Shown here in pieces: positions 44,470-53,957 of a DNA stretch of 64,000 bases. The stretch comes from Pseudomonas sp. ACN8 (GTDB lineage Bacteria > Pseudomonadota > Gammaproteobacteria > Pseudomonadales > Pseudomonadaceae), in NCBI RefSeq assembly GCF_002303925.1, contig NZ_MRCS01000006.1:62001-126000 (forward strand), read 5' to 3'. The notes below the pieces were generated by a model. That model made no database searches. It was not told the DNA's origin and worked only from the letters and a program-made list of their open reading frames with translations. Made by a program: the position numbers and the translations under genes. Within the stretch, counting starts at the first letter, position 1. The number at the start of each line of letters is the position of its first letter.

Positions 44470-45587
44470 GGCGCGCTGGCCACGGCTGGTGCTTGAGGCT
44501 CCTTGCGCGTGTCCACTTCTGCGGTCACCGACAACCCCGGACGCAAGTGGCCGAGCACACTGTCGGCCGGGTCGAGGTGGATCCGCACCGGCACCCGTTG
44601 CACGATCTTGGTGAAGTTGCCGGTGGCGTTTTCCGGTGGCAACACACTGAATTGCGAACCGCTGGCAGGGGCGAGGCTGTCCAGATGACCGTGGAATTCC
44701 TGGCCCGACAGCACGTCGGCACGGATCACCACCCGTTGCCCCGGCACCATGCGGGCCAGTTGGTCTTCCTTGAAATTGGCATCGACCCACAGACCGCTGG
44801 CCGGCACCACCGAGAGCAATTGCGAGCCGGCCTGGGCATAGGCGCCGACCCGTGCCCGGCGATTGCCGATCACACCATCGACCGGCGCCTTCAGTTCGGT
44901 GTAGCCGACATTCAATTGCGCAAGGTCACGCTCGGCCCTGGCCTGGATCAAGGCGGCCCGGGCTTGTTGTTTCTGGGTGTCGATCACATTCAACTGGCGC
45001 TGCGCGGCCAGCAGTTCAGCCTGGGCGCGGTTGCTTTGGGCCTGGGCCGTCTTGAACGTGGTGTTGGCGCGCTGGGCGCTTTCCACCGAGACGGCGTTGG
45101 TGATCACCAGTTTTTTGTAGCGGGCATCGTCATCCCGCGAACGGGCGGTTTCGGCACCGGCGGCGTCGATGCCGGCGCGGGCCTGGCCAATGACGGCCTG
45201 TTGCAGTTGTTCGGTGGCGTCGAGGTTGGCCAGCAGGGCCTCCTGGGCGGCCACTGCGCCTTCGGCCTTGGCCAGGTTGGCGCGGTAGTCGCGCGAATCG
45301 AGACGGATCAGCACGTCGCCGGCCTTGACCTTCTGGTTGTCGGCCACCAGCACTTCGTCGATGTAACCCGCCACTTTCGGCCCGATCACCGTCACATCAC
45401 CGCCGATGTAGGCGTCGTCGGTTTCCTCGATGAAACGCCCGGCAGACCACCAATGCACGCCATATACACCAGCCAGTACCAGTGCGGCGATGCCCAGTGT
45501 TGGCAACAGCAGGCGTTTAGGCTGGGGAGGTTTGGCGGCAGGCACCGGGGCAGCCAGGTCGGGTTCAGCGGTGGGCATGCTGGTCAT
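44466..45587 (-). CDS. emrA: HlyD-family efflux adaptor, EmrA type
   Basis: A 373-residue adaptor: an N-terminal membrane anchor (LLLPTLGIAALVLAGVYGVHWW), a biotinyl-lipoyl part (ETDDAYIGGDVTVIGPKVAGYIDEVLVADNQKVKAGDVL), a long coiled coil (about residues 105-200) and a beta-barrel. It is the first gene of emrAB. No MarR/EmrR-type regulator gene lies next to it; the upstream region has a repeated TGTAATAT motif. Confidence 0.9.
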   Translation of the reverse strand: MTSMPTAEPDLAAPVPAAKPPQPKRLLLPTLGIAALVLAGVYGVHWWSAGRFIEETDDAYIGGDVTVIGPKVAGYIDEVLVADNQKVKAGDVLIRLDSRDYRANLAKAEGAVAAQEALLANLDATEQLQQAVIGQARAGIDAAGAETARSRDDDARYKKLVITNAVSVESAQRANTTFKTAQAQSNRAQAELLAAQRQLNVIDTQKQQARAALIQARAERDLAQLNVGYTELKAPVDGVIGNRRARVGAYAQAGSQLLSVVPASGLWVDANFKEDQLARMVPGQRVVIRADVLSGQEFHGHLDSLAPASGSQFSVLPPENATGNFTKIVQRVPVRIHLDPADSVLGHLRPGLSVTAEVDTRKEPQAPAVASAP

Positions 45588-45626
45588 GGAGGATTACCTG
45601 CTGGAGCGGGGGTTATTTATGATGAG

Positions 45627-45649
45627 TGTAATATGACGTATGTAATATT
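45627..45649 (-). promoter_or_regulatory. Possible operator upstream of emrAB
   Basis: TGTAATAT occurs twice with a 14-bp period (45627-45634 and 45641-45648), around ATATGACGTAT, 40-60 nt before the emrA start codon. The AT-rich stretch stands out from its surroundings and could be a regulator site. No regulator is known for it. Confidence 0.35.
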
Positions 45650-45691
45650 TTGAGGCAATTGGTTTTTGCTGCCGGTCGTCAGGTGATAAAT

Positions 45692-45780
45692 GAGAGGGGG
45701 ATCAGATTTTGAATTCGATGAATAACTACTGTGGGAGAGGGGGGGCAGATTTTGAGTTCGATGAATAACTACTGTGGGAG
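45692..45780. repeat. 43-bp tandem duplication next to a REP doublet
   Basis: Two copies of a 35-bp core (45703-45737 and 45746-45780) differ by one base and repeat with a 43-bp period. The second copy runs directly into the REP sequence beginning CTGTGGGAG. Confidence 0.8.
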
Positions 45781-45862
45781 TGAGCCTGCTCGCGATAGCG
45801 GTGTGTCAGGCAACATCTTTGCCAACTGAACGGCCGCAATCGCGAGCAGGCTCGCTCCCACA
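45771..45862. repeat. REP doublet (REPIN-like)
   Basis: Inverted REP cores (first copy GTGGGAGTGAGCCTGCTCGCGA) between emrA and the thiolase terminator. Confidence 0.87.
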
Positions 45863-45875
45863 CAGAATCGGGAAT

Positions 45876-45914
45876 GAAAAAGGCCGGTGATCTGCGCAAT
45901 CACCGGCCTTTTTT
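45876..45914 (-). terminator. Rho-independent terminator after the thiolase gene
   Basis: A perfect 9-bp stem GGCCGGTGA...TCACCGGCC (45882-45890 with 45900-45908) with A and T runs on either side. On the minus strand it ends transcription of the thiolase gene. The flanks would also let it work on the plus strand. Confidence 0.88.
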
Positions 45915-45925
45915 ACAGCTATTGC

Positions 45926-47107
45926 TTAGACGCGTTCAAAAATCGCCGCGATCCCCTGGCCACCACCGATGCACATGGTCACCAGCGCGTAACGACCGCC
46001 GGTGCGATGCAGTTCGTGGATGGCTTTGGTGGCGATGATTGCGCCGGTCGCGCCCACCGGGTGGCCCAGGGCGATGCCCGAACCGTTCGGATTGACCTTG
46101 GCCGGGTCGAGGTCCAGTTCCTGGCTGACGGCGCAGGCTTGGGCGGCGAAGGCGATGTTGGCTTCGATCACGTCCAGGTCGGCGACGGTCAGGCCGGCGC
46201 GCTTGAGTGCCAGGCGCGTGGCCGGGATCGGGCCCAGGCCCATGAATTCCGGTTCGACGCCGGCGTGGGCGTAGCTGACCAGGCGGGCGAGGGGTTTCAG
46301 GTTGTTGGCCTGGACCGCGTTACCACTGGCCATGACCAGTGCCGCTGCACCGTCGTTGAGGCCCGAGGCGTTGCCGGCGGTGACCGAACCGTCCTTCTTG
46401 AACGCAGGCTTCATCGCCGCCAGCTGTTCCAGGGACGTGGCGCGCGGATGTTCATCGACGCTGAACAGTTTGACGCCTTTGCGATCCTGGATTTCCACGG
46501 TCGCGATCTGCTCGCTGAAGTAGCCGTTGGCAATCGCGTGGGCCGCGCGTTGCTGGTCTTCGAAAGCCAGGGCGTCCTGCATTTCGCGGGTGATGCCGTT
46601 GCGCGCGGCGACGTTCTCGGCGGTGATGCCCATGTGGATGCCATGGAAGGGGTCATGCAGGATGCCGAGCATGTAGTCGATGACCTGGGCGTTGCCCATG
46701 CGCGAACCCCAACGGGCGGCCGGCATCAGGTACGGGCCGCGGCTCATGGATTCGGCGCCGGCACCGACGACGATGTCGGCATCGCCGAGCATCAGGGTCT
46801 GGGCGGCGTTGATGATCGCTTGCAGGCCCGAACCGCACAGGCGGTTGACGTTGTAGGCCGGGGTTTCCTTCGGGATGCCGGCGTTCATCGCCGCGACGCG
46901 GGAGATGTAGGCATCACGGGTTTCGGTCGGGATCACGTTGCCCATCACCAGGTGGCCAACGAGCGCCGGGTCCACGGCGGCTCGCTCCAGGGCGGCTTTC
47001 ACGGCCGTGGTCGCGAGGTCGGCCAGTGGTACGTCCTTGAGCGAACCACCGAAGGTACCGATGGCGGTACGGGCGGCGCTGACGACGTAGATTTCTGGAG
47101 TGTTCAT
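45926..47107 (-). CDS. Acetyl-CoA acetyltransferase / beta-ketothiolase
   Basis: A 393-residue thiolase with active Cys in NRLCGSGLQ, His in GHPVGATGA and second Cys in CIGGGQG. The usual NEAFAAQ motif reads ANIAFAAQ, as in BktB-type ketothiolases. It joins or splits acyl-CoA and acetyl-CoA. It overlaps the enoyl-CoA hydratase gene by 4 nt (ATGA) and ends at a terminator, so the two form a small beta-oxidation-type operon. Confidence 0.9.
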   Translation of the reverse strand: MNTPEIYVVSAARTAIGTFGGSLKDVPLADLATTAVKAALERAAVDPALVGHLVMGNVIPTETRDAYISRVAAMNAGIPKETPAYNVNRLCGSGLQAIINAAQTLMLGDADIVVGAGAESMSRGPYLMPAARWGSRMGNAQVIDYMLGILHDPFHGIHMGITAENVAARNGITREMQDALAFEDQQRAAHAIANGYFSEQIATVEIQDRKGVKLFSVDEHPRATSLEQLAAMKPAFKKDGSVTAGNASGLNDGAAALVMASGNAVQANNLKPLARLVSYAHAGVEPEFMGLGPIPATRLALKRAGLTVADLDVIEANIAFAAQACAVSQELDLDPAKVNPNGSGIALGHPVGATGAIIATKAIHELHRTGGRYALVTMCIGGGQGIAAIFERV

Positions 47108-47886
47108 GGCTGGTTTCCTTTCGGTGGATTCTTATCTGTACTGCGATTGAGCAGGGCGTTCAAGGCGGTTTTCGCCTCGTCGGTATTCAGGCGCTGGATG
47201 AACAGCGTGTTTTCTTCGCGCAGGGTGGCTTCCAATTCTGGCAACGTCGCCTGTTTCATCAATTGGCGGGACTGGCGCAAGGCTTGCTGTGGCATGGCCA
47301 AAAAACGCTGGGCGATTTTTGTCGCCGCCGCCAGGCATTGTGCGCCGTCATCGAAGGCCTCGTTGGCCAGACCCCAGGCCACCGCTTCATTACCGTCCAG
47401 GCCGTTGCCCAACAGCAGCAGGCTCGTGGCGCGGGCATGGCCGAGGCGGCGTGGCAGCAACAGGCTGGCGCCGAATTCGGGACACAGACCAATGTTGACG
47501 AATGGCATGCGCAGCTTGGCGTTGCGGGTGACCAGCACCTGATCGCAATGCAACAGCAGCGTGGTGCCAATGCCGATGGCCGCCCCGCAGACTGCCGCGA
47601 CCAGCGGTTTTTGCAGGCGCGTGACGACCTTCATCAAGTGGAATGCCGGGGCGTCCAGATGAGTGGGTGGATTCTGCAGGAAATCCACCAGATCATTGCC
47701 GCTGGTGAAGCACGCCGGGCCACCGGTGAGGATGATCACGCCGGTCTGCGGGTCTTCGTCAGCGGCCTGCAGCAGCTCGGCCAGTTGCGTGTACATGGCG
47801 TTGTTCAGCGCATTGAGCTTGTCCGGGCGGTCGATGGTCAGCGTCAACACGCCGTCGCGTTGCTCGTGTTTGATCAGGTCGGTCAT
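47104..47886 (-). CDS. Enoyl-CoA hydratase/isomerase family protein
   Basis: A 260-residue crotonase-fold protein: GPACFTSGNDLVDF (oxyanion-hole region), AAVCGAAIGIGTTLLLHCDQVL and VNIGLCPEFGASLLLPRRLG. The first catalytic Glu position is not obvious, which is common in the isomerase branch. First gene of a pair with the thiolase. The substrate is unknown. Confidence 0.88.
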   Translation of the reverse strand: MTDLIKHEQRDGVLTLTIDRPDKLNALNNAMYTQLAELLQAADEDPQTGVIILTGGPACFTSGNDLVDFLQNPPTHLDAPAFHLMKVVTRLQKPLVAAVCGAAIGIGTTLLLHCDQVLVTRNAKLRMPFVNIGLCPEFGASLLLPRRLGHARATSLLLLGNGLDGNEAVAWGLANEAFDDGAQCLAAATKIAQRFLAMPQQALRQSRQLMKQATLPELEATLREENTLFIQRLNTDEAKTALNALLNRSTDKNPPKGNQP

Positions 47887-47947
47887 CGCAGGCTCTGCAG
47901 GGTCGGTTCAGGGCTGCCACTTTAAGCGCCGGACAAACTCCGGATCT

Positions 47948-48001
47948 ATGGCAAAACGGGTCAACTGCACTGCCGCTTTTTGCCATGCCGGTGTGCCAAA
48001 A
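47948..48001 (+). promoter_or_regulatory. Repeated ATGGCAAAA motif upstream of the polyamine-type binding protein
   Basis: ATGGCAAAA (47948-47956) and its complement TTTTGCCAT (47978-47986) form a perfect inverted repeat. A related TGTGCCAAAA follows at 47992-48001. The block lies about 100-155 nt before the gene at 48103. It could be an operator for the LuxR-type regulator at 50721. Confidence 0.4.
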
Positions 48002-48102
48002 GCGATACACACCCATTCGGGGTATGGCCGCGCCCGGCGAATCGACCAATAGTGGGGGCATCCGCTCATCCAGAGCCGAACTCGCTATAAGGTGCATTTG
48101 CT

Positions 48103-49209
48103 ATGGGCAAGACACTGCTTAAGGTGATTTCCAGTCTGTTTGTTGTACCGCTGACATTGAATGCCTACGCCGCTCAAGTGGACGACGGCAATACGCTACG
48201 GCTTTACAACTGGGCGGACTACATCGGTGAAAAAACCATCGCCGACTTCGAAAAGGCCACCGGTATCAAGGTGGTCTACGACACCTTCGATTCTTATGAA
48301 ACGGTACAGGCCAAGCTGCTCACCGGTCATTCCGGTTATGACCTGATCGTGTTGAATGCCTCCCTCGCGCCGCCGCTGATCAAGGCCAAGGTGTTCCAGC
48401 CGCTGGATAAAAAGCAGTTGCCGGGGTGGACCAACCTGGATCCGCAGATCCTCGAAGACCTGCAAGGCTATGACCCCGGCACCCAGTACTCGGCGCCCTA
48501 CACCTGGGGCAGCAACGGCGTCACCTACAACGTCGACAAGATCAAGGAACGCATGCCGGACGCGCCGATCGGCTCGCTGGCGATGATCTTCGATCCGAAG
48601 ATCGTCTCGCGCTTCGCCGATTGCGGCGTGACCCTGCTCGATGCCCCGACCGAAGTCATTCCCATGGCCCTGAAGTACCTGGGACGTGATCCACGCAGCG
48701 CCGCACCGGAAGATCTGAAAGCCGCCCAGGACTTGCTGCTGTCGGTGCGGCCGTACATCCGCAAGTTCGACTCGGTCAATTACCTGACCAGCCTGCCCAA
48801 CGGCGACGTGTGCATGGCCATGACCTGGTCCGGCGACTACGCCACCGCCATGGCCCGCGCCGCAGAAGCCAAGAAGAAGATCGACCTGGCCTACTTCATC
48901 CCCAAGGAAGGCTCGCTGATCTGGTTCGACAACCTGTACATCCCGGCCGACGCGCCCCACGTCGCCAATGCCCACAAGTTTCTCGAGTACCTGATGCAAC
49001 CGCAGGTGATGGCGGACGTGAGCGACTTCATCAACTACGCCAACAGTAACGCCGCGGCCACGCCGTTGTTGAACGCCGATGTGCGCAACAACCCGGCGAT
49101 TTACCCCGACGCGCAAACCCGCGAGCGGCTGTTCCCGCAGAAGACCCAGGACGCCAAGGACATGCGGGCGATTACCCGGGTCTGGAGCACCGTGAAAAGC
49201 GGCATCTGA
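48103..49209 (+). CDS. Periplasmic polyamine-type ABC substrate-binding protein
   Basis: A 368-residue PotD/PotF/SpuD-family binding protein with a signal peptide (SSLFVVPLTLNAYA/AQ). The family start LRLYNWADYIGEKTIADFEKATGIKVVYDTFDS and the later NGDVCMAMTWSGDYATAM are typical. The ABC permease and ATPase genes are not nearby. An aminotransferase gene follows at 49249, suggesting uptake and deamination of a polyamine or an omega-amino acid. Confidence 0.88.
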   Translation: MGKTLLKVISSLFVVPLTLNAYAAQVDDGNTLRLYNWADYIGEKTIADFEKATGIKVVYDTFDSYETVQAKLLTGHSGYDLIVLNASLAPPLIKAKVFQPLDKKQLPGWTNLDPQILEDLQGYDPGTQYSAPYTWGSNGVTYNVDKIKERMPDAPIGSLAMIFDPKIVSRFADCGVTLLDAPTEVIPMALKYLGRDPRSAAPEDLKAAQDLLLSVRPYIRKFDSVNYLTSLPNGDVCMAMTWSGDYATAMARAAEAKKKIDLAYFIPKEGSLIWFDNLYIPADAPHVANAHKFLEYLMQPQVMADVSDFINYANSNAAATPLLNADVRNNPAIYPDAQTRERLFPQKTQDAKDMRAITRVWSTVKSGI

Positions 49210-49248
49210 TGGGTTCGATCGTTAGTCATTTCGATTAGAGGTTTATTT

Positions 49249-50667
49249 ATGGCGACTCCAACACGCAGCGTTTTTTCCCCAGCGGACGAGTCCCGGCTGG
49301 TCAAGGCCGACAAGGCTCACCATATGCACGGCTATCACGTGTTCGACGAACACGCCGAGCAGGGCTCGTTGAACATCGTCGCCGGTGATGGCGCCTATAT
49401 CTACGACACTCAGGGCAACCGCTTTCTCGATGCAGTGGGCGGCATGTGGTGCACCAATATTGGTTTGGGCCGTGAGGAAATGGCCGAAGCCATCGCCGAT
49501 CAGGTGCGGCAACTGGCCTATTCCAATCCGTTTTCCGACATGTCGAACAACGTGGCGATCCAGCTGTGCGAAAAACTCGCCAGCCTCGCTCCCGGCGACC
49601 TCGACCATGTGTTCCTCACCACCGGCGGCTCCACCGCCGTGGACACCGCCTACCGGCTGATCCAGTACTACCAGAACTGCCGTGGCAAACCCGAGAAGAA
49701 GCACGTCATCGCCCGATTCAACGCCTATCACGGCTCCACCACCCTGACCATGTCGATCGGCAACAAGGCCGCCGACCGGGTCCCGGAGTTCGATTACGCC
49801 AACCCGCTGATCCACCACGTCTCCAACCCCAACCCGTACCGTGCGCCGGACGGCATGGACGAGGCGCAGTTCCTCGAGTTCCTGGTCAAGGAGTTCGAAG
49901 ACAAGATCCTCTCGATTGGCGCGGACAAGGTCGCCGGGTTCTTCGCCGAGCCGATCATGGGCTCGGGCGGGGTGATCATTCCGCCCCGGGGTTATCTCAA
50001 GCGCATGTGGGACGTCTGCCAGCGCTACGACATCCTGTTCGTCGCCGACGAAGTGGTGACTTCGTTCGGTCGCCTGGGCAAGTTCTTTGCCTCTTATGAT
50101 GTGTTCGATGTGCAGCCCGACATCATCACCACCGCCAAGGGCCTGACCTCGGCTTACCTGCCGCTGGGCGCCTGCATCTTTTCCGACCGTATCTGGAAAG
50201 TCATCGCCGAACCGGGCAAGGGCCGCTGCTTCACCCACGGCTTCACCTACAGCGGGCATCCGGTGTGCTGCACGGCGGCGCTGAAGAACATCGAAATCAT
50301 CGAGCGGGAAAACCTGCTGGCCCATGTCGACACGGTGGGGGCGTACCTGGAAGAGCGCCTCGCGACCCTGCGGGACTTGCCGCTGGTGGGGGATGTGCGC
50401 TGCCAGAAACTCATGGCCTGCGTGGAGTTCGTCGCCGATAAACGCACCAAGGCGCTGTTCCCCGACGAGATCAACATCGGCGAGAAGATCCACGTGCGGG
50501 CCCAAGCCCGGGGTTTGCTGGTGCGGCCGATCATGCACCTCAACGTGATGTCGCCACCGTTGATCCTGACCTTTGCCCAGGTCGATGAAATCGTCGAGAC
50601 CTTGCGCGAATGCATTCTGCAAGTGGCCGCCGAGCTTGAAGCGAGCGGACAGTACGCGGGCCAATGA
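49249..50667 (+). CDS. Class III (omega) aminotransferase
   Basis: A 472-residue PLP-dependent aminotransferase of class III. The PLP lysine is in IITTAKGLTSAYLPLG, and FVADEVVTSFGRLG provides the Asp that contacts the pyridine nitrogen. The group covers putrescine-, beta-alanine- and GABA-pyruvate aminotransferases. It follows the binding-protein gene by 39 nt and precedes a LuxR-type regulator gene. Confidence 0.9.
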   Translation: MATPTRSVFSPADESRLVKADKAHHMHGYHVFDEHAEQGSLNIVAGDGAYIYDTQGNRFLDAVGGMWCTNIGLGREEMAEAIADQVRQLAYSNPFSDMSNNVAIQLCEKLASLAPGDLDHVFLTTGGSTAVDTAYRLIQYYQNCRGKPEKKHVIARFNAYHGSTTLTMSIGNKAADRVPEFDYANPLIHHVSNPNPYRAPDGMDEAQFLEFLVKEFEDKILSIGADKVAGFFAEPIMGSGGVIIPPRGYLKRMWDVCQRYDILFVADEVVTSFGRLGKFFASYDVFDVQPDIITTAKGLTSAYLPLGACIFSDRIWKVIAEPGKGRCFTHGFTYSGHPVCCTAALKNIEIIERENLLAHVDTVGAYLEERLATLRDLPLVGDVRCQKLMACVEFVADKRTKALFPDEINIGEKIHVRAQARGLLVRPIMHLNVMSPPLILTFAQVDEIVETLRECILQVAAELEASGQYAGQ

Positions 50668-50720
50668 TTTCGTCAGTCAGGCTGTTACCAAGGGCGTGTC
50701 CAGCCGCTAGACTGCGGGGC

Positions 50721-51572
50721 ATGAGCAAACCAGACGACGATACGCTGATCGCGGTGCCCTTCGGGGCATTGCACAAATGGCATGGGGGAATGCGCGAGGC
50801 ATTCGCCCATATCGATGAGCCCGACGCCCTGCAACACCTGGCGTCGGCGTTGGCGCAGATGGTGTCCGTCGAGTCGATGATGATCAGCCTGGAACGCAAG
50901 GACCGCGCACCGCAGCTGCTGCATCAGCGCGGGATTGCCCAGGAGTATCAGGTCTCGATTCTGGAGCGCTATTTTGCCGGTGGTTATTTGCTCGACCCAT
51001 TCTGCCTGGCGGTGGAGCAGGGCTTGGCGCAAGGCTTCTATCATCTGGAGGAGATTGCCCCGGACAACTTCTTCGACAGCGACTACTACAAGTCCTATTA
51101 CCTGAAGGCGGGTTGCTCGGAAGACAGTTACTACATCGTCGATATCGGCAATGACACGAAGATTTCCGTCAGCCTCTATCAGGGTTTCGGCGGCGAATGC
51201 CTGAGCGCCGAACAGCTGAATCTGCTGCGTGCCGTAGAGCCATTGGTGCGCGAATTCATCAGCGAATTCAGTCAACGGGGAATGCTGCGCAGTAGTGAGA
51301 TCCAGTGCGATAAAGACCAGGGCCTGCGCGATGATCTCAAGCACCGGGTGCAGTCGGCGTTCGAGCATTTCGGCAGCGACCTGCTCACCGAACGTGAGCG
51401 ACAAGTGGCGCATATGGTGTTGCGCGGGCATTCGGTGAAATCCACGGCCAGCCAGATGAACATCTCACCGGAAACCGTGCGCATGCACCGCAAGAACCTG
51501 TACCTGAAACTGGAGGTGGGGTCGCAGTCGGAGTTGTTTGCGCTGTTTATCGAGTGGTTGCGCAAGCATTAG
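50721..51572 (+). CDS. LuxR-type transcriptional regulator
   Basis: A 283-residue protein with a C-terminal LuxR helix-turn-helix (about residues 218-278: LTERERQVAHMVLRGHSVKSTASQMNISPETVRMHRKNLYLKL). The N-terminal about 200 residues do not look like a receiver or a classic acyl-homoserine-lactone domain to me. It starts 54 nt after the aminotransferase gene and probably regulates it. ATG 50721 follows GCGGGG; the frame is open further upstream but that part overlaps the aminotransferase. Confidence 0.85.
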   Translation: MSKPDDDTLIAVPFGALHKWHGGMREAFAHIDEPDALQHLASALAQMVSVESMMISLERKDRAPQLLHQRGIAQEYQVSILERYFAGGYLLDPFCLAVEQGLAQGFYHLEEIAPDNFFDSDYYKSYYLKAGCSEDSYYIVDIGNDTKISVSLYQGFGGECLSAEQLNLLRAVEPLVREFISEFSQRGMLRSSEIQCDKDQGLRDDLKHRVQSAFEHFGSDLLTERERQVAHMVLRGHSVKSTASQMNISPETVRMHRKNLYLKLEVGSQSELFALFIEWLRKH

Positions 51573-51590
51573 CAGACAACGCAGATCAAC

Positions 51591-51691
51591 TGTAGGAGCG
51601 AGCCTGCTCGCGAAGAACCTGAGATCGCCACGGGGTGTCAGGCAGCCAGTTTCATCGTTCACGAGCATCGCGAGCATGCTCGCTCCTACAG
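51591..51691. repeat. REP doublet (REPIN-like)
   Basis: Inverted REP cores after the LuxR-type gene. Confidence 0.88.
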
Positions 51692-51734
51692 GTGTAATTG
51701 ATCGGCCACAGATTTTTTGACCAACCCGGAACCC

Positions 51735-51822
51735 TGTAGGAGCGAGCCTGCTCGCGAAAAACCTGAGAGCACCGCGTTCATCCAGAAAGCGCATGCCATC
51801 ATTCACGTCCATCGCGAGCAGG
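51735..51822. repeat. REP doublet with truncated right copy abutting paaZ
   Basis: The left copy is complete. The right copy stops after CATCGCGAGCAGG and gives way to the end of paaZ, whose stop codon lies 8 nt away. Confidence 0.8.
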
Positions 51823-51829
51823 TGTTGCG

Positions 51830-53899
51830 TCAGTCTTCGCGTTTTACGACCAGGGTGAGAATGTCATAACTCGCCACCAGCTCACCCAACTGGTTGGTCA
51901 CTTCCACATCCCACGCCACCACCCCTTGCGGGATGCCCTGAGGGCTCTTCTTGCCCTGATCGATCTTGCGCTTGCAGGTCAGGCGCGCCTGGATGGTGTC
52001 GCCGATGCCTACCGGGTTGATGAAGCGCAAGGTGTCCAGGCCATAGTTGGCCAGCACCGGGCCGACGCCAGGGGAGACGAACAGACCGGCCGCCGCCGAC
52101 AGCACGAAGTAACCGTGGGCGATGCGCTTGCCGAACTGCGATTCCTTGGCCGCGATCTCGTCGAAGTGCATGTAGAAGTGGTCACCCGACAGGCAGCCGA
52201 AGTTCACCAGGTCCGCTTCGGTGACGGTGCGACGGTGAGTCAGCAGCGATTCGCCGATCTGCAGGTCCTGGAAGTGACGACGGAACGGATGCACGTCGGT
52301 TTCGATGACCTTGGCGCCGCGCACGTATTCGCCGGTGACCGCCGCCAGCATGGTCGGCGAACCTTGCACCGCCGCGCGTTGCAGGTAGTGCTTCACCGCG
52401 CGCAGGCCGCCGAGTTCTTCACCACCGCCAGCACGCCCCGGGCCGCCGTGCTTGAGTTGTGGCAGCGGCGAGCCGTGGCCGGTGGATTCGCCGGCGCAAT
52501 GGCGATCCAGCACCAGCAAACGGCCGTGCCAGACAGCCGCGACCGGGATGGCCTTGGCGGCGATTTGCGGATCCTTGGTCACCAGGCTGGCCACCAGGCT
52601 GCCTTTGCCGCGAGCGGCCAGGGCCAGCGCTTCGTCGAGATCGTCGTAGGCCATCAGGGTGCTGACCGGGCCGAACGCTTCGATATCGTGGGCACCGCCC
52701 TCGGCGTGCGGGTCGCGGGCCTGCAACAGGGTCGGGGCGAAGAACGCGCCTTTGTCGACATTTACACCACGGGGTTCGAAACCGTCGCGGGCGCCGAACA
52801 GCATGTCGCTGCTCTGCAACAGCGCTTCCAGACGTTCTGCCACGTCTTTCTGCTGGTCGTGGGAAGCCAGTGCGCCCATGCGCACGCCTTCGACCGACGG
52901 GTCGCCGACCACCACTTTGGCCAGGCGATCGCGCAGGCGGGTAGCAACGGCATCGATGTGTTTGGCCGGGACGATGGCGCGGCGGATGGCGGTGCATTTC
53001 TGCCCGGCCTTGGTGGTCATTTCCCGGGCGACTTCCTTGATGAACAGCTCGAATTCTTCGTCATCCGGGGTCACGTCCGGGGCGAGGATCGCGCAGTTCA
53101 GCGAGTCGGCTTCAGCGTTGAACGGTACCGAATTGCGGATCAGGTTCGGGTTGACCCGCAGCTTGGCCGCGGTGTCGGCGGAACCGGTGAAGGTCACCAC
53201 GTCCTGGCCTTGCAGGCGGTCGAGCAGATCGCCGGTGCCGCCGATGATCAATTGCAGACTGCCCGCCGGCAGCAGGCCGGATTCGTCCATCAGGCGCACC
53301 ACGGCTTCGGTCAGGTAGCTGGTGGCGCTGGCCGGCTTGACGATGCACGGCATGCCGGCGAGGAAGCTCGGGGCGAACTTTTCCAGCATGCCCCAGATCG
53401 GGAAGTTGAACGCGTTGATGTGTACTGCCAGGCCACCACGAGGCACCAGAATGTGCGTACCGGCAAAGGTGCCCATTTTGCTCAGCTGCATGGCCGGGCC
53501 TTCGTGGACGATGTTGCCCGACGGCAGCTCGCGGGAACCGAGGCTGGCGTAGGTGAACAGCGTGCTGTTGCCGCCTTCGATGTCGATCCAGCTGTCGGCA
53601 CGGGTCGCGCCGCTGTGGTGGGATATCGCGTAGAGCTGTTCCTTGCGCTCGCTCAGGTACAGGGCCAGGGCCTTGAGACGCTGAGCGCGCTGCTGGAAGT
53701 CCAGCGCCATCAAGCCACTGATGCCCTGGCGACGGCCGTGCTCGATGGCTTCGGCGAAGTCTGGGCGCTCCTCATGGGTGCGGGCGATTTCATGGCCGTC
53801 GATGGCGCTGCGCAGCACTTGTGCGCCCTGTTGACCGATCCAGCGACCGGCGATGAAACTCTGCAGGGTAGGGGCATGCAGTGTAGGTGAAGAGGACAT
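51830..53899 (-). CDS. paaZ: Bifunctional oxepin-CoA hydrolase / 3-oxo-5,6-dehydrosuberyl-CoA semialdehyde dehydrogenase
   Basis: A 689-residue fusion enzyme (E. coli PaaZ has 681). The N-terminal aldehyde dehydrogenase domain spans about residues 1-520, with the catalytic Cys in [13 protein letters not shown]. The C-terminal MaoC-like (R)-hydratase domain starts near residue 545, with Asp and His in [11 protein letters not shown]. It opens the oxepin ring made by PaaABCDE-PaaG and oxidises the aldehyde. ATG 53899 has AGGAG upstream. It is last in the visible paa run, behind the porin gene. Confidence 0.93.
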   Translation of the reverse strand: MSSSPTLHAPTLQSFIAGRWIGQQGAQVLRSAIDGHEIARTHEERPDFAEAIEHGRRQGISGLMALDFQQRAQRLKALALYLSERKEQLYAISHHSGATRADSWIDIEGGNSTLFTYASLGSRELPSGNIVHEGPAMQLSKMGTFAGTHILVPRGGLAVHINAFNFPIWGMLEKFAPSFLAGMPCIVKPASATSYLTEAVVRLMDESGLLPAGSLQLIIGGTGDLLDRLQGQDVVTFTGSADTAAKLRVNPNLIRNSVPFNAEADSLNCAILAPDVTPDDEEFELFIKEVAREMTTKAGQKCTAIRRAIVPAKHIDAVATRLRDRLAKVVVGDPSVEGVRMGALASHDQQKDVAERLEALLQSSDMLFGARDGFEPRGVNVDKGAFFAPTLLQARDPHAEGGAHDIEAFGPVSTLMAYDDLDEALALAARGKGSLVASLVTKDPQIAAKAIPVAAVWHGRLLVLDRHCAGESTGHGSPLPQLKHGGPGRAGGGEELGGLRAVKHYLQRAAVQGSPTMLAAVTGEYVRGAKVIETDVHPFRRHFQDLQIGESLLTHRRTVTEADLVNFGCLSGDHFYMHFDEIAAKESQFGKRIAHGYFVLSAAAGLFVSPGVGPVLANYGLDTLRFINPVGIGDTIQARLTCKRKIDQGKKSPQGIPQGVVAWDVEVTNQLGELVASYDILTLVVKRED

Positions 53900-53927
53900 C
53901 ACGATTGCTCCTGGTTTTGAAGGGTTG

Positions 53928-53949
53928 TGGCGCGGTCGCGACCGCGCCA
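53928..53949 (-). other. Perfect 22-bp palindrome between oprD-type porin and paaZ
   Basis: TGGCGCGGTCG and its exact complement form a hairpin with no loop bases, 9 nt after the porin stop codon. No U-run follows, so it is not a classical terminator. It may stabilise the upstream mRNA or reduce read-through into paaZ. Confidence 0.65.
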
Positions 53950-53957
53950 TTCAGGGA

